DNA of 64,000 nt from G963717155 sp963717155 (GCA_963717155.1 OY970326.1:4402001-4466000), one strand, 5' to 3'; positions 14,973-22,814 are shown, counted from the stretch's first letter. Translations and numbers: made by a program. The notes: generated by a model not told the origin, from the letters alone.

Positions 14973-16202
14973 GTGGGAGACCTCGCGAATAACGGAACCA
15001 GCTCCGACGTGCTCGTCATCGGGTCGGGTGGCGCCGGCCTGCAGGCGGCGCTCGCGGCCGCCCGCTCGGGGGCCCGCGTCCTGCTGGCCACGAAGCTCGG
15101 TCTGGCCTCGTCGAACACCGCGAAGGCGCAGGGCGGTATCCAGGCGGCGCTCGGCGACGATGACGACCCGTCGGTCCACGCTGCCGATGTCTTCAAGAGC
15201 TCGCACGACACCGCCGACCTGTCGCTCGTCGATGTGCTGACCGGGCAGGCGCCAGACGCGATCGCGCGCCTCGAGCAGTTCGGGGTCGAGTTCACGCGCT
15301 CGCCCGATGGCGGCTACCGGCTCGCCCGCTGCGGCGGCGCGACACGCCGACGCCTCCTGCAGGTGGGAGATCGCACGGGGCACGCGATCGCGACGGCGCT
15401 GCGCGATGCGGTGGCCGCCGACGAGCGGATCACGACGCTCGACCACGCGCCGCTCGCGGCCCTCGAACGTGCCGAGAACGGGTTCCGCGCGACACTCCAG
15501 CGCAAGGAGGCGGCCGGCGGCGAGCTGGAGGTGCTCGCGGGCGCGGTCGTGCTCGCGGCCGGGGGCCGCTGCTTCGCCGAGGCGCGTCGCCTCGGGACAT
15601 TCTCGACGAACGCCGCGGGAGCCACGGGTGAGGTGACCGACATCGCCGTCGGGCTCGGCTGCGCCGTGCGCGACTACGACGCGCTGCAGCACCATCCGAA
15701 CGGCGGGCTGTGGCCGCCGACGATGCAGGGCTACTCGATCCCCGAGACGACGCGATCCTACGGCGCGCTGCTTGTCAACCGGAACGGGGAGCGCTTCGTG
15801 GACGAGCTCGCTCCGCGCGATGTCGTCGCCGAGGCGATCGTGCGCGAGTGCGACGAGGGACGTGGGGTCGACACCCCGGACGGTCGGAGGTCGGTTCTGC
15901 TGGACTGCCGTCCGATCGATCCCGCGGATGCCGAGATCTCGCTCCCGTACATGCTCCGCCGCTACCGCTCCGCCGGCATCGATCCGCTCTCGGAGCCCAT
16001 ACACACCTACCCCGTCCTGCACTACCAGAACGGTGGGCTCGTGATCGATCGCGACGGACAGACGACGGTCGAGGGGGTCTACGCAGCGGGTGAGATCACC
16101 GGTGGAGTCCACGGCCGAAATCGGATGATGGGCAACTCGCTGCTCGACTGCGCGGTCTTCGGAGCACGTGCGGGACGGGCTGCCGCGGACGCTGCAGTCT
16201 GA
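14973..16202 (+). CDS. FAD-dependent fumarate reductase / L-aspartate-oxidase-like flavoprotein
   Basis: A 409-aa flavoprotein of the FrdA/SdhA/NadB superfamily. The FAD motif GSGGAGLQAAL starts near residue 17, and SSNTAKAQGGIQAA is the conserved FAD loop. HYQNGGLVID matches the active-site HYxxGG of fumarate reductases, and YAAGEITGGVHGRNRMMGNSL is the C-terminal FAD signature. It lacks the helical C-terminal domain of full NadB or SdhA, and no nadA, nadC or sdhB is nearby. It may oxidise a 2-hydroxy or amino acid. It ends 34 nt before ComA, so a link to sulfolactate chemistry is possible but inferred. Confidence 0.82.
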   Translation: MGDLANNGTSSDVLVIGSGGAGLQAALAAARSGARVLLATKLGLASSNTAKAQGGIQAALGDDDDPSVHAADVFKSSHDTADLSLVDVLTGQAPDAIARLEQFGVEFTRSPDGGYRLARCGGATRRRLLQVGDRTGHAIATALRDAVAADERITTLDHAPLAALERAENGFRATLQRKEAAGGELEVLAGAVVLAAGGRCFAEARRLGTFSTNAAGATGEVTDIAVGLGCAVRDYDALQHHPNGGLWPPTMQGYSIPETTRSYGALLVNRNGERFVDELAPRDVVAEAIVRECDEGRGVDTPDGRRSVLLDCRPIDPADAEISLPYMLRRYRSAGIDPLSEPIHTYPVLHYQNGGLVIDRDGQTTVEGVYAAGEITGGVHGRNRMMGNSLLDCAVFGARAGRAAADAAV

Positions 16203-16224
16203 TACGCCGCATAACCTTCGCTGC

Positions 16225-16230
16225 TAGGGT
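16225..16230 (+). promoter_or_regulatory. -10 box TAGGGT (leaderless) for comA
   Basis: TAGGGT ends 6 nt before ATG 16237, so transcription should begin at the start codon. Confidence 0.55.
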
Positions 16231-16236
16231 GGTGCC

Positions 16237-17022
16237 ATGAGCCGCGCCAATGGTTTCCTCGGTCTGCCGGAGCGAACACCGAAGCCGCGCGAGCAGGCGC
16301 TCACGCATGTCATGGACAAGGGACTCTCGCTCACGCAGATCGAGGGGCTCTTCTCCACGGCCGGGGACTACATCGACATCGTCAAGCTCGGCTGGGGCAC
16401 CTCGTACGTCACGGGGAACCTGGCCGACAAGCTCGCCCTCTACCGCTCGTACGGCGTTCCCATCGTGTGCGGAGGCACCCTGCTCGAGGCTGCCGAGGCG
16501 CTTGGCCGGCTCGACGGCTATCGCGCGTGGCTGACGGAGAACGGCTTCGACTGCGTCGAGGTCTCCGACGGAACGATCGAGATGCCCCGCGAGCGCAAGC
16601 TCGAGATCATCGACATGCTCGCCCGCGACTTCCGCGTGCTCTCCGAGGTCGGCAGCAAGGACGCCGAGGCGGTCTTCGCGCCGTACCAGTGGGTCGGCTG
16701 GATCAAGGAGGAGCGCGCCGCCGGGGCCTGGAAGGTGATCATGGAGGCGCGCGAGTCCGGCACTGCCGGCATCTACCGCGGCTCGGGCGAGGTGCGCTCC
16801 GGTCTGATCGACGAGATCGAGCACGAGATCGGCATCGAGGACCTCATCTTCGAGGCGCCGCAGAAGTCGCAGCAGGCGTGGTTCATCCGGCACCTGGGCG
16901 CCGAGGTCAACCTCGGCAACATCCCGCCGGAGGAGATCATCCCGCTCGAGACCTTGCGCCTCGGCCTGCGGTCGGACACGATGGCGGACATCTTGCTGTC
17001 GCAGCGCAACGTTCGCTCCTGA
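16237..17022 (+). CDS. comA: Phosphosulfolactate synthase (ComA family)
   Basis: A 261-aa TIM-barrel protein covering the full ComA family. Recognised blocks are DIVKLGWGTSYV, VCGGTLLEAA, FDCVEVSDGTIEMP, VLSEVGSKDAE, LIFEAPQKSQQAWFI and EVNLGNIPP. The archaeal and Bacillus (YitD) enzymes join sulfite to phosphoenolpyruvate to make (R)-phosphosulfolactate, the first step to coenzyme M or sulfolactate. In actinobacteria the final product is not settled. ComB and ComC are not visible in the window. The PHP phosphoesterase gene begins within its stop codon, so that enzyme is the best local candidate to act on a product of ComA. Confidence 0.88.
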   Translation: MSRANGFLGLPERTPKPREQALTHVMDKGLSLTQIEGLFSTAGDYIDIVKLGWGTSYVTGNLADKLALYRSYGVPIVCGGTLLEAAEALGRLDGYRAWLTENGFDCVEVSDGTIEMPRERKLEIIDMLARDFRVLSEVGSKDAEAVFAPYQWVGWIKEERAAGAWKVIMEARESGTAGIYRGSGEVRSGLIDEIEHEIGIEDLIFEAPQKSQQAWFIRHLGAEVNLGNIPPEEIIPLETLRLGLRSDTMADILLSQRNVRS

Positions 17023-17843
17023 TCGATCTCCACTGCCATAGCTCGGCCTCCGATGGCGCGCTGGCGCCCGGAGCCCTCGTCGAGCGCGCAGCCGCGCGCC
17101 GCGTCGACGTGCTGGCGCTGACCGACCACGACACGCTCGCGGGGCTTCCCGACGCGGTCGCGGCGGGTGAGCGGCTCGGCGTGCGCGTGGTTCCCGCCAT
17201 CGAGCTCTCGTCCCGCGGGGACGGTCACACGGTGCACGTGCTCGGGTACTTCCGCGAGCTGGTGCCCGAGCCGCTCGCCGAGACGCTCGCCCGGGTCATC
17301 GCCGTGCGGGAGGGGCGGAACCACGCGATCCTGGCGCGGCTCGACGCGCTCGGGGTGCCGGTCGCCTGGGACGACGTCGTTCGTCGCGCACGGGGCACCG
17401 TCGGCCGACCGCACATCGCCGAAGCACTTGTCGCGGCGGGTCACTGCGCCGATCGCGACGAGGCCTTCGCGCGCTACCTCGCCGACGACGCCCCGGCGTA
17501 CGTGCCGACCGCGGCGCTGACCCCGGAGGAGGCCGTGTCGCTGGTCACTGCGTCTGGCGGTGCGCCCGTGCTGGCACACCCGGCGCTACTGCACCTGGCG
17601 CCGCACGAGCTGGCCGACTACGTCGACACGCTCGTCGCCGCCGGCCTCCGCGGCATCGAGGCCTACCGTCCCGAGCACGACGATGCGTTCCGCGAGGAGC
17701 TAGCAGGACTGGCGCAACGGCGAGGTCTCGCAGCGACTGCAGGCTCGGACTTCCACCGGCCGCCCGAGACCGACAATCCCGATCTCGGCGAGACGGGGCC
17801 GGTGCCGGCGGGCTACGACCCGCTCACCGCCCTCGGCCTATGA
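17019..17843 (+). CDS. PHP-domain phosphoesterase (TrpH/YciV-like), apparent CTG start
   Basis: A 274-aa PHP-domain protein. The metal-binding motifs are DLHCHSSASDG (HxH near residue 4), TDHDT, PAIELSSRG, GRPHIAEAL, LAHPALL and GSDFHRP. The family includes 3',5'-nucleotide bisphosphatases that hydrolyse pAp and the 5'-3' RNase AM. The homology begins at IDLHCH, and the only codon that fits as a start is CTG at 17019, which overlaps the ComA stop as CTGA. No ATG, GTG or TTG in frame lies nearby. The nearest in-frame GTG is tens of codons inside comA. Coupled translation from comA is likely. Confidence 0.8.
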   Translation: MIDLHCHSSASDGALAPGALVERAAARRVDVLALTDHDTLAGLPDAVAAGERLGVRVVPAIELSSRGDGHTVHVLGYFRELVPEPLAETLARVIAVREGRNHAILARLDALGVPVAWDDVVRRARGTVGRPHIAEALVAAGHCADRDEAFARYLADDAPAYVPTAALTPEEAVSLVTASGGAPVLAHPALLHLAPHELADYVDTLVAAGLRGIEAYRPEHDDAFREELAGLAQRRGLAATAGSDFHRPPETDNPDLGETGPVPAGYDPLTALGL

Positions 17844-17999
17844 CCGGCGCTTGCGCCCCCTGGTGCCGTCGGGTGCGGTTCGCATCTCCCTGATGAGGCC
17901 GAGGATCCTGCGGCGGTTCACCACCAGGAGCAGCAGCGGGACCGCGACGAGGATCTCGACGCCGAGCAGTGCGACATTGCCTTCGAGGCCACCCGGCAT
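17838..17999 (-). CDS. 53-aa single-span membrane protein
   Basis: ATG 17999 to TAG 17838. Residues about 9-27 (VALLGVEILVAVPLLLLVV) form one membrane helix. It is followed by a basic tail (NRRRILGLIREMR and RGRKRRS), so the C-terminus should be cytoplasmic by the positive-inside rule. A TAGACT box ends 6 nt before the ATG and overlaps the stop codon of the GMC gene. The 3' end overlaps the PHP gene by 6 bp on the opposite strand. No known family recognised. Confidence 0.6.
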   Translation of the reverse strand: MPGGLEGNVALLGVEILVAVPLLLLVVNRRRILGLIREMRTAPDGTRGRKRRS

Positions 18000-18005
18000 C
18001 TACCG

Positions 18006-18011
18006 AGTCTA
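18006..18011 (-). promoter_or_regulatory. -10 box TAGACT fused to the GMC stop codon
   Basis: TAGACT on the minus strand ends 6 nt before ATG 17999. Its TAG is the stop codon of the GMC oxidoreductase gene. Confidence 0.5.
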
Positions 18012-19544
18012 AAGGCCTTCGGCTGCGACGATCGCCTGCGCGACCCGCTCGCCCACCACGACCGCCGGGATGTTCGTGTTCGCACGAGGGATCGTCGGGA
18101 TCAGCGAGCAGTCGGCCACCCACAGCCGGTCGCTGCCGCGCACGCGTCCGGTCGGCTCGCACACCGCCAGCTCGTCGCCGTCCGCGCCCATGCGCGCCGT
18201 CCCGACCGGGTGGTAGTAGTGGACGTGCGTACGGCGAATGGCTTCGGCGAGGGCGTCGCCCTCGAGCCCGGCGAGCGCCCCGATCTCCTCGCCCACGAGC
18301 GCGGCGAGCGGACCGCTCCTTGCGAGGGCACGCGCACTGCGGATCCCGTCGGCGATCACCGCGAGGTCGGCACCCGCGGCATCGCTGAGATAGCCGTGGT
18401 CGATCAGCGGAGCCTGCTCGGGATCGCTGCCGGCGAGCGACAGCCGTCCGCGCGAGCGAGGCGCCATGCAGGCCACCGCGATCAGCACCCGTCCCGCGAG
18501 CAGGCTGTCGGGAAGCACGGCGGCGACCGGCGCGAGGTGCAGGTCGAAGGCCTCTTCGCACAGCGAGGAGCGCAGCTTGGCGATCGTCTGCTCCTCGGGC
18601 ACGAAGCCGTGGCTCGCCGCCTCGGCGAGCGCGGCCGCGAGCTCGGGTGAGCCTGCGAAGTCGAGCTCGGCCATCGGGTGGTCGTGCAGGTTCCCGCCGA
18701 CGCCCGGAAGGTCGTGGACCACCTCGATTCCGAGCCGTTCCAGGTCGGCCGCCGGCCCGATGCCCGAGCGCAGCAGGACCGCCGGCGTGCCGTACGTGCC
18801 GGCCGAGAGCACGACGCGGTCGGCCTCGATCACGATCGGTCGGCCAGCGTGGATCGCGTGGATCCGCGCGGGCCGGCTGTCCGCGACCTCCACGCGGTCG
18901 ACGATGGCGTCGCCCAGGACGGCGAGGTTCGGCCGGTCGCGCACCGGGTCGAGATATCCGAACGCGGCGTTCATGCGCACGCCTTCGCGGATGTTGGCGG
19001 CGAACGGACCCGCGCCGACATCCTCGTCGAGGTCGTTCAGGTCGCGCACTCGCGGGATTCCGAGCTCCTGGGCCGCGTCGAGCACGGCACGGTGGTAGGG
19101 CCCGAGCTCCGCATCCCCGGCCTGGTGCACCGCCAGCCGTCGGGACACCTCGCCGAACAGGGGCAGCAGCTCGTCCGTCGTCCAGCCCGTGCAGCCGCTC
19201 GCCGCCCAGCCGTCGTAGTCGACCCGGCTGCCCCACAGCGCCGCGCAGCCGTTGTGCGCCGAGCAACCGCCGATCACGCGCGCCCGCTCGAAGTCGATCA
19301 CGCGGCCCGGGTACAGGTCTCCCGAGTCGTAGCCCCAGCCGTGCGTGATCGGCAGGGCCCGGGCGTCGAGCAGGTCGGCGGGCCAGCGCCCCGAGTCGCG
19401 CGCGCCGTAGTCGGGCCCCGCCTCGACGACGAGCACGCGCTGCGACGTGCGTTCCGCGAGCAGCCCGGCGACCGCTGGACCGCTCGTGCCGCCGCCCACC
19501 ACGACGGTGTCGGCGTGCCTCCAGCTGTCATCGAACGAGGCCAC
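18009..19544 (-). CDS. GMC-family FAD oxidoreductase (choline dehydrogenase/alcohol oxidase type)
   Basis: A 511-aa flavoenzyme. The ADP-binding motif VVVGGGTSGPAVA starts at residue 14, and VLVVEAGPDYG is the ribose-binding acidic motif. VIGGCSAHNGCAALWG matches GMC signature 1 and SAGTYGTPAVLLRSGIG matches signature 2. The catalytic His lies in THVHYYHPVGTARMG, and the end PRANTNIPAVVVGE contains the second active-site position (Asn). It oxidises a primary alcohol or similar group with FAD; the substrate cannot be told. GTG 19544 has TAACAT 10 nt upstream. The small membrane protein gene follows immediately. Confidence 0.9.
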   Translation of the reverse strand: MASFDDSWRHADTVVVGGGTSGPAVAGLLAERTSQRVLVVEAGPDYGARDSGRWPADLLDARALPITHGWGYDSGDLYPGRVIDFERARVIGGCSAHNGCAALWGSRVDYDGWAASGCTGWTTDELLPLFGEVSRRLAVHQAGDAELGPYHRAVLDAAQELGIPRVRDLNDLDEDVGAGPFAANIREGVRMNAAFGYLDPVRDRPNLAVLGDAIVDRVEVADSRPARIHAIHAGRPIVIEADRVVLSAGTYGTPAVLLRSGIGPAADLERLGIEVVHDLPGVGGNLHDHPMAELDFAGSPELAAALAEAASHGFVPEEQTIAKLRSSLCEEAFDLHLAPVAAVLPDSLLAGRVLIAVACMAPRSRGRLSLAGSDPEQAPLIDHGYLSDAAGADLAVIADGIRSARALARSGPLAALVGEEIGALAGLEGDALAEAIRRTHVHYYHPVGTARMGADGDELAVCEPTGRVRGSDRLWVADCSLIPTIPRANTNIPAVVVGERVAQAIVAAEGL

Positions 19545-19554
19545 GCGGCCTCGG

Positions 19555-19560
19555 ATGTTA
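19555..19560 (-). promoter_or_regulatory. -10 box TAACAT (leaderless) for the GMC gene
   Basis: TAACAT on the minus strand ends 10 nt before GTG 19544. It abuts the large inverted repeat. Confidence 0.45.
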
Positions 19561-19673
19561 GTGGAGTGACCGGTAGCGCTCGCCGGGGTGGGGCAATGCG
19601 ACCCTTGTGAGACGTGGCCGGGTTCTGGCCTGCGACGCCGGCCAGAACCGGCGAGCGTTGCCGGTCACTTCAC
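19561..19673. repeat. Imperfect 26-bp inverted repeat with nested hairpin, about 113 bp
   Basis: The outer arms 19561-19586 and 19648-19673 match at 23 of 26 positions when one is reverse-complemented. Inside lies a second perfect 10-bp hairpin (19621-19630 with 19640-19649, GGTTCTGGCC and its complement, 9-nt loop). The element exactly fills the gap between the stop of the proline-rich gene and the promoter of the GMC gene, both on the minus strand. It could be a mobile palindromic (REP/BIME-like) element, a structured RNA or an attenuator. There is no T-run. Confidence 0.75.
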
Positions 19674-20216
19674 TTACCCCCGTGCGGGGTGCGGGACGGC
19701 GGGAGGGGCCGTCGGCTCCGAGACCTGCGTGTCCTCGGAGTGCTCGATGGTCGACGAGAAGGTCTGGTCGGCCCCGAACACGAGCTGCAGGACGCCGTTC
19801 ATACGTGCGGCGCTCGGCTTCGGGTCGGCCGGGGCGGGCCGCGGAGCGGGTGCGGGGCGCGCGGCCTGGTCGGCGACGGCCGGGTGCGGCGCCGGCGCCG
19901 GGGCTCGCGTCGTCGTGCTTCCCTCGACCCGCGGCAGGAACTCGGGGACGAGCATCATCGAGTCGAGCTCGAAGCCGGGAGGCAGGCAGATGGGGAGGAG
20001 GATCTCCTCGCTCGCCGGCCCGCGTACCTGCAGCCCGTACCCGGTCGGAAGCGGCATCCCCGGAATCTTGGGCGAGGGCGGCGGGGCGTTCTTCGCCTCC
20101 GCGAGCTCCTCGGTCAGCTCGTCGACCCGACGGTCGACGTCGCCGACGCGCCGGTTGACAATGCCGGAGAGGGCGAGTGCGCCGCCCAGTAGGACCGAGT
20201 CGAATCGTCGCTTCAT
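19674..20216 (-). CDS. Hypothetical protein with coiled coil and Pro/Ala-rich region
   Basis: 180 aa. A short hydrophobic N-terminus (VLLGGALALSGIV) could be a signal or weak anchor. A short coiled coil follows (about residues 24-42, RVGDVDRRVDELTEELAEA), then a Pro-rich link. A folded-looking part (IPGMPLPTGYGLQVRG, EEILLPICLPPGFELDSMML) precedes an Ala/Pro-rich stretch and the ending TFSSTIEHSEDTQVSEP. I recognise no family. The ATG at 20216 has neither a clear Shine-Dalgarno sequence nor a TAnnnT box. The opposite-strand readings have poor composition and are rejected. Confidence 0.6.
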   Translation of the reverse strand: MKRRFDSVLLGGALALSGIVNRRVGDVDRRVDELTEELAEAKNAPPPSPKIPGMPLPTGYGLQVRGPASEEILLPICLPPGFELDSMMLVPEFLPRVEGSTTTRAPAPAPHPAVADQAARPAPAPRPAPADPKPSAARMNGVLQLVFGADQTFSSTIEHSEDTQVSEPTAPPAVPHPARG

Positions 20217-20250
20217 CCAGGCATTTCATCGTCCCGGAGCGTCGGCGTGC

Positions 20251-20271
20251 GGATACCTCCGAAGGAGTATC
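20251..20271 (-). terminator. UUCG-tetraloop hairpin downstream of the large surface-protein gene
   Basis: On the minus strand GATACTCC, TTCG and GGAGGTATC form a stem with one bulge and a stable UUCG loop. It starts 11 nt after the stop of the 813-aa gene. No U-run follows, so it may be a processing or stability hairpin rather than a strict intrinsic terminator. Confidence 0.45.
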
Positions 20272-20281
20272 TGTTCAGGCC

Positions 20282-22723
20282 CTACTTCTTCTTCTTCACG
20301 ACGGCCTTCGTCACACGGAGCGCCTGGGCCTGGACGGGCCCGGCGACGCCGTTCGCGTCCGTGAACTGCTCGACGACGAGGAACCGGCCGACTTTCAGGC
20401 CTCGCGTCGCGAGCGATACCTTGATGCGCTGGTTCGCCTTCGTGAACGTCACGAGCCTGGTGAGCTTGCGGCCTCCGCCCTGGCCGAGCACGAAGATCTC
20501 GAGCTGGCCCGCGGCGTGTCCGACGAGCTTGGCGGCGAGCAGATGCTTGCGGACCAGCTTGCCTGGGAAGTGGCCGCTGACCGACGGAGTCACCGTGGAC
20601 GCCACGCGGATGCGCGCCGTATCCGAGGTCACGTTGCCGGCGCGGTCGGTGATCGTCACCGCGACGGTGAACGTGCCGAGCTTGCTGTAGGCGTGCATGA
20701 TCGGAGCGGAGAGCTTCGCGACCGGCAGCGACTGGCGATGGTTGTCGCCGAAGTCGACCTTGACCGAGGCCAGCCCGCTCGTCGCGTCGGCCGCTCCGGT
20801 CACGATGACGGCGGTGCGTCCCTTCGCGATCGTCTGATCGGCCCCGGCGCCGCCCATCGGCGGAGTGTTGTCGACGTTGACGTACAGGTAGTCCTCGGCG
20901 CTCGGCGCCGGTCGGCCGGACACCTCGAGGCGGTACGGGCCGTCGGGCCAGCGCGTCGTGTCGATCGGATAGGGGAATGGCGCGGCGGTCGCGAGCAGTG
21001 ACGGCAGCCCGACCTCCGAGAGGCCGTTCCACAGCACGCTGTCGAGGCCCGTGCCCGCCACCGTGGGCGTCACGGTGCCGCGCACGAACTGCCCGTCGCT
21101 CACCCCGGTGATGCTCGGGGCGAGCGCGCCGATCGCCGTGGAGGTCGTGGTCATCTGGCGCGTCACCGGCTCGGCGGCGGCGATCCGCACGACGTCGCCG
21201 GCGCGCGGATCGGAGAGCGTCACCGAGAACTGGCCCGCGGCGTTCGCGGTCATCTCGAGGTGCTCGGTGCGACCGCCCTGCTCATGGTCGACCGCGACGC
21301 GCGCGTTCGCGTAGGTCGTGCCCGAGACGACACCGCTCGCACCCACCGACGCGACGAGGTCCCAGGTGAACGTCTGCGCGGTCGGCCCCGTCGCCGGACC
21401 GCTGAGGGTGGCGACGGCGCCGTTCTGGATGTGCACGGGGAAGCTGTCCTCGAGCGTCGCGGTGCCGCTGGCGTCGGTGCGGTCGCTGTGGGTCGCGACG
21501 AACGGCGCGAGCGGTGCCGCACGGGGAGAGCGAAGCGCCGCGAGCACGAGCGCCCGCGGGGCTCCGCGGACGATCAGCGAACCGTCGTCGAGCGAGCCCG
21601 CGAGTCCACCGGCGGTCGCGCTGATCGACGCGCTGTCGCCGTCGGCCTCGGTCGCGGTGACATCGACGCTGTCACCGGGGACCACGAACAGGCCGCCGGC
21701 GGAGACCGAGAGCCGGCTCGCGGGCGCGCCGCCCGAGCAGCTGACCGCGGAGCCGAGCGCGAGACAGCGAAGCGGGCTCGTCGGGGCAAGCGACGAGATC
21801 GTCTCGGGGTCGAAGAAGCGCAGCCCGAAGTCGTAGTTGCCGGTGTCGCCGCCCGGGATCGAGACATCGAACCCGTCCGGTCGCAGCGACGCCTGTGGAA
21901 GCGCGATGCTGCGGGCGCCGAACCAGCCGGTCTGACCGCTGACGGTGAGCGTCCCGCCGGGCGGAGCCGGATTGTCGAACGATGAGCTGGCCGCGCACTG
22001 CGAGCTGCAGTCGCCGCCGACGCGCGGGCGCAGCACGGTGCGGCCGACGGTCGATCCACCCGCGCCCGTGAGCGTCGCGGCGAGCGTGCCACCGAGCGGA
22101 TCGGCGCCCAGCACCTGGATGAACGTGCTCTCGAGCTCGACGCGGTACTGGCGTGGCGTGATGGTCTCCGTGATCGGCACGGGAGCCGAGCCGCTGTCGA
22201 GCACCGAGCCCGAGATCGAGACGGGCGCGCCCTCGGTCGCGGCAGGTCCGTCGTACGTTCCCGGCGCGCTCGGGTCGACCACGCCGCCCGTCAGCGCCGC
22301 CGGATTCGGCAATGCGCGCAGACGCGTCGTGCCCGCCGAGAACGCGCCATAGGGCAGCGCGAAGGTCACGCTGCGGCCGTCCTGCGTCGCGGTGATGCGT
22401 CCCCCGGCGGGATAGCGGTTGAAGGCGGGCTGTTGCGCGCCGCCCGGGAGCGAGGCGCCAGGCTGGAACGTGTGGGTCGACGCCGGGCAGCCGGCATCTC
22501 CGAGGTCGTCGGCGGTCGGCAGGAGCAGCGTCTGGAGGATCGATCCATCGGGCGCCGCCAGCCGTAGCCCGACGGGCGTCGTCGACGTGGAGCCGATGCA
22601 CAGGAAGTCCGCGAACGTCCCGCTGGGCCGTAGCGCGATCCCGTCGATCGTGGCGGCCGCCGAAGCTGGCCACACAGCACACAGCGCGACTGCGACGCAG
22701 CCCGCGAACCTTCGGACCCCCAT
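20282..22723 (-). CDS. Large secreted multi-domain surface protein with PKD-like domain
   Basis: 813 aa with a signal peptide (residues 1-24, ending AAAT). The body is a series of beta-rich, Ig-like segments of low complexity (many Gly, Ser, Thr and Val). A PKD/HYR-like domain near residues 640-730 contains VDNTPPMGGAGADQT and VKVDFGDN. The end is a basic region closing with VVKKKK. Such proteins are displayed on or released from the cell surface and may bind glycan or neighbouring cells. GGGGAGG lies 7 nt before ATG 22723. It is divergent from the first O-antigen-ligase-like gene, and a shared palindrome lies between them. Confidence 0.8.
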   Translation of the reverse strand: MGVRRFAGCVAVALCAVWPASAAATIDGIALRPSGTFADFLCIGSTSTTPVGLRLAAPDGSILQTLLLPTADDLGDAGCPASTHTFQPGASLPGGAQQPAFNRYPAGGRITATQDGRSVTFALPYGAFSAGTTRLRALPNPAALTGGVVDPSAPGTYDGPAATEGAPVSISGSVLDSGSAPVPITETITPRQYRVELESTFIQVLGADPLGGTLAATLTGAGGSTVGRTVLRPRVGGDCSSQCAASSSFDNPAPPGGTLTVSGQTGWFGARSIALPQASLRPDGFDVSIPGGDTGNYDFGLRFFDPETISSLAPTSPLRCLALGSAVSCSGGAPASRLSVSAGGLFVVPGDSVDVTATEADGDSASISATAGGLAGSLDDGSLIVRGAPRALVLAALRSPRAAPLAPFVATHSDRTDASGTATLEDSFPVHIQNGAVATLSGPATGPTAQTFTWDLVASVGASGVVSGTTYANARVAVDHEQGGRTEHLEMTANAAGQFSVTLSDPRAGDVVRIAAAEPVTRQMTTTSTAIGALAPSITGVSDGQFVRGTVTPTVAGTGLDSVLWNGLSEVGLPSLLATAAPFPYPIDTTRWPDGPYRLEVSGRPAPSAEDYLYVNVDNTPPMGGAGADQTIAKGRTAVIVTGAADATSGLASVKVDFGDNHRQSLPVAKLSAPIMHAYSKLGTFTVAVTITDRAGNVTSDTARIRVASTVTPSVSGHFPGKLVRKHLLAAKLVGHAAGQLEIFVLGQGGGRKLTRLVTFTKANQRIKVSLATRGLKVGRFLVVEQFTDANGVAGPVQAQALRVTKAVVKKKK

Positions 22724-22757
22724 CCGACAACCTCCCCGGTTCGAGTCGGGAGCGGTG

Positions 22758-22763
22758 ATCGTA
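22758..22763 (-). promoter_or_regulatory. Candidate -10 box TACGAT for the surface-protein gene
   Basis: TACGAT on the minus strand, about 34 nt upstream of ATG 22723, leaves a leader of about 28 nt that contains GGGGAGG. This gene is leadered. Confidence 0.4.
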
Positions 22764-22780
22764 CTGCACCGGGCTGCAGT
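22763..22780. promoter_or_regulatory. Operator-like palindrome ACTGCA-N6-TGCAGT
   Basis: Perfect 6-bp arms with a 6-nt spacer. It touches the minus-strand TACGAT box and covers the expected -35 area of the plus-strand TATGAT promoter. A dimeric regulator bound here could control both divergent genes. Confidence 0.4.
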
Positions 22781-22799
22781 GCCCGCAGGGTGCGCGCCA

Positions 22800-22805
22800 T
22801 ATGAT
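22800..22805 (+). promoter_or_regulatory. -10 box TATGAT (leaderless) for the ligase/polymerase gene
   Basis: TATGAT ends 9 nt before ATG 22815. Confidence 0.5.
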
Positions 22806-22814
22806 CACGCGCCA

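Noticed and set aside
20247..22150. Plus-strand frames opposite the 813-aa surface protein
   Set aside because: They lack signal peptides, domains and ribosome sites. The minus-strand gene has a signal peptide, a PKD-like domain and a strong GGGGAGG.
22733..22757. tRNA T-arm-like sequence (GGTTCGAGTC between C- and G-rich arms)
   Set aside because: It is the hairpin and ribosome-site region before the surface-protein gene. No acceptor stem, D-arm or anticodon arm can be placed around it.
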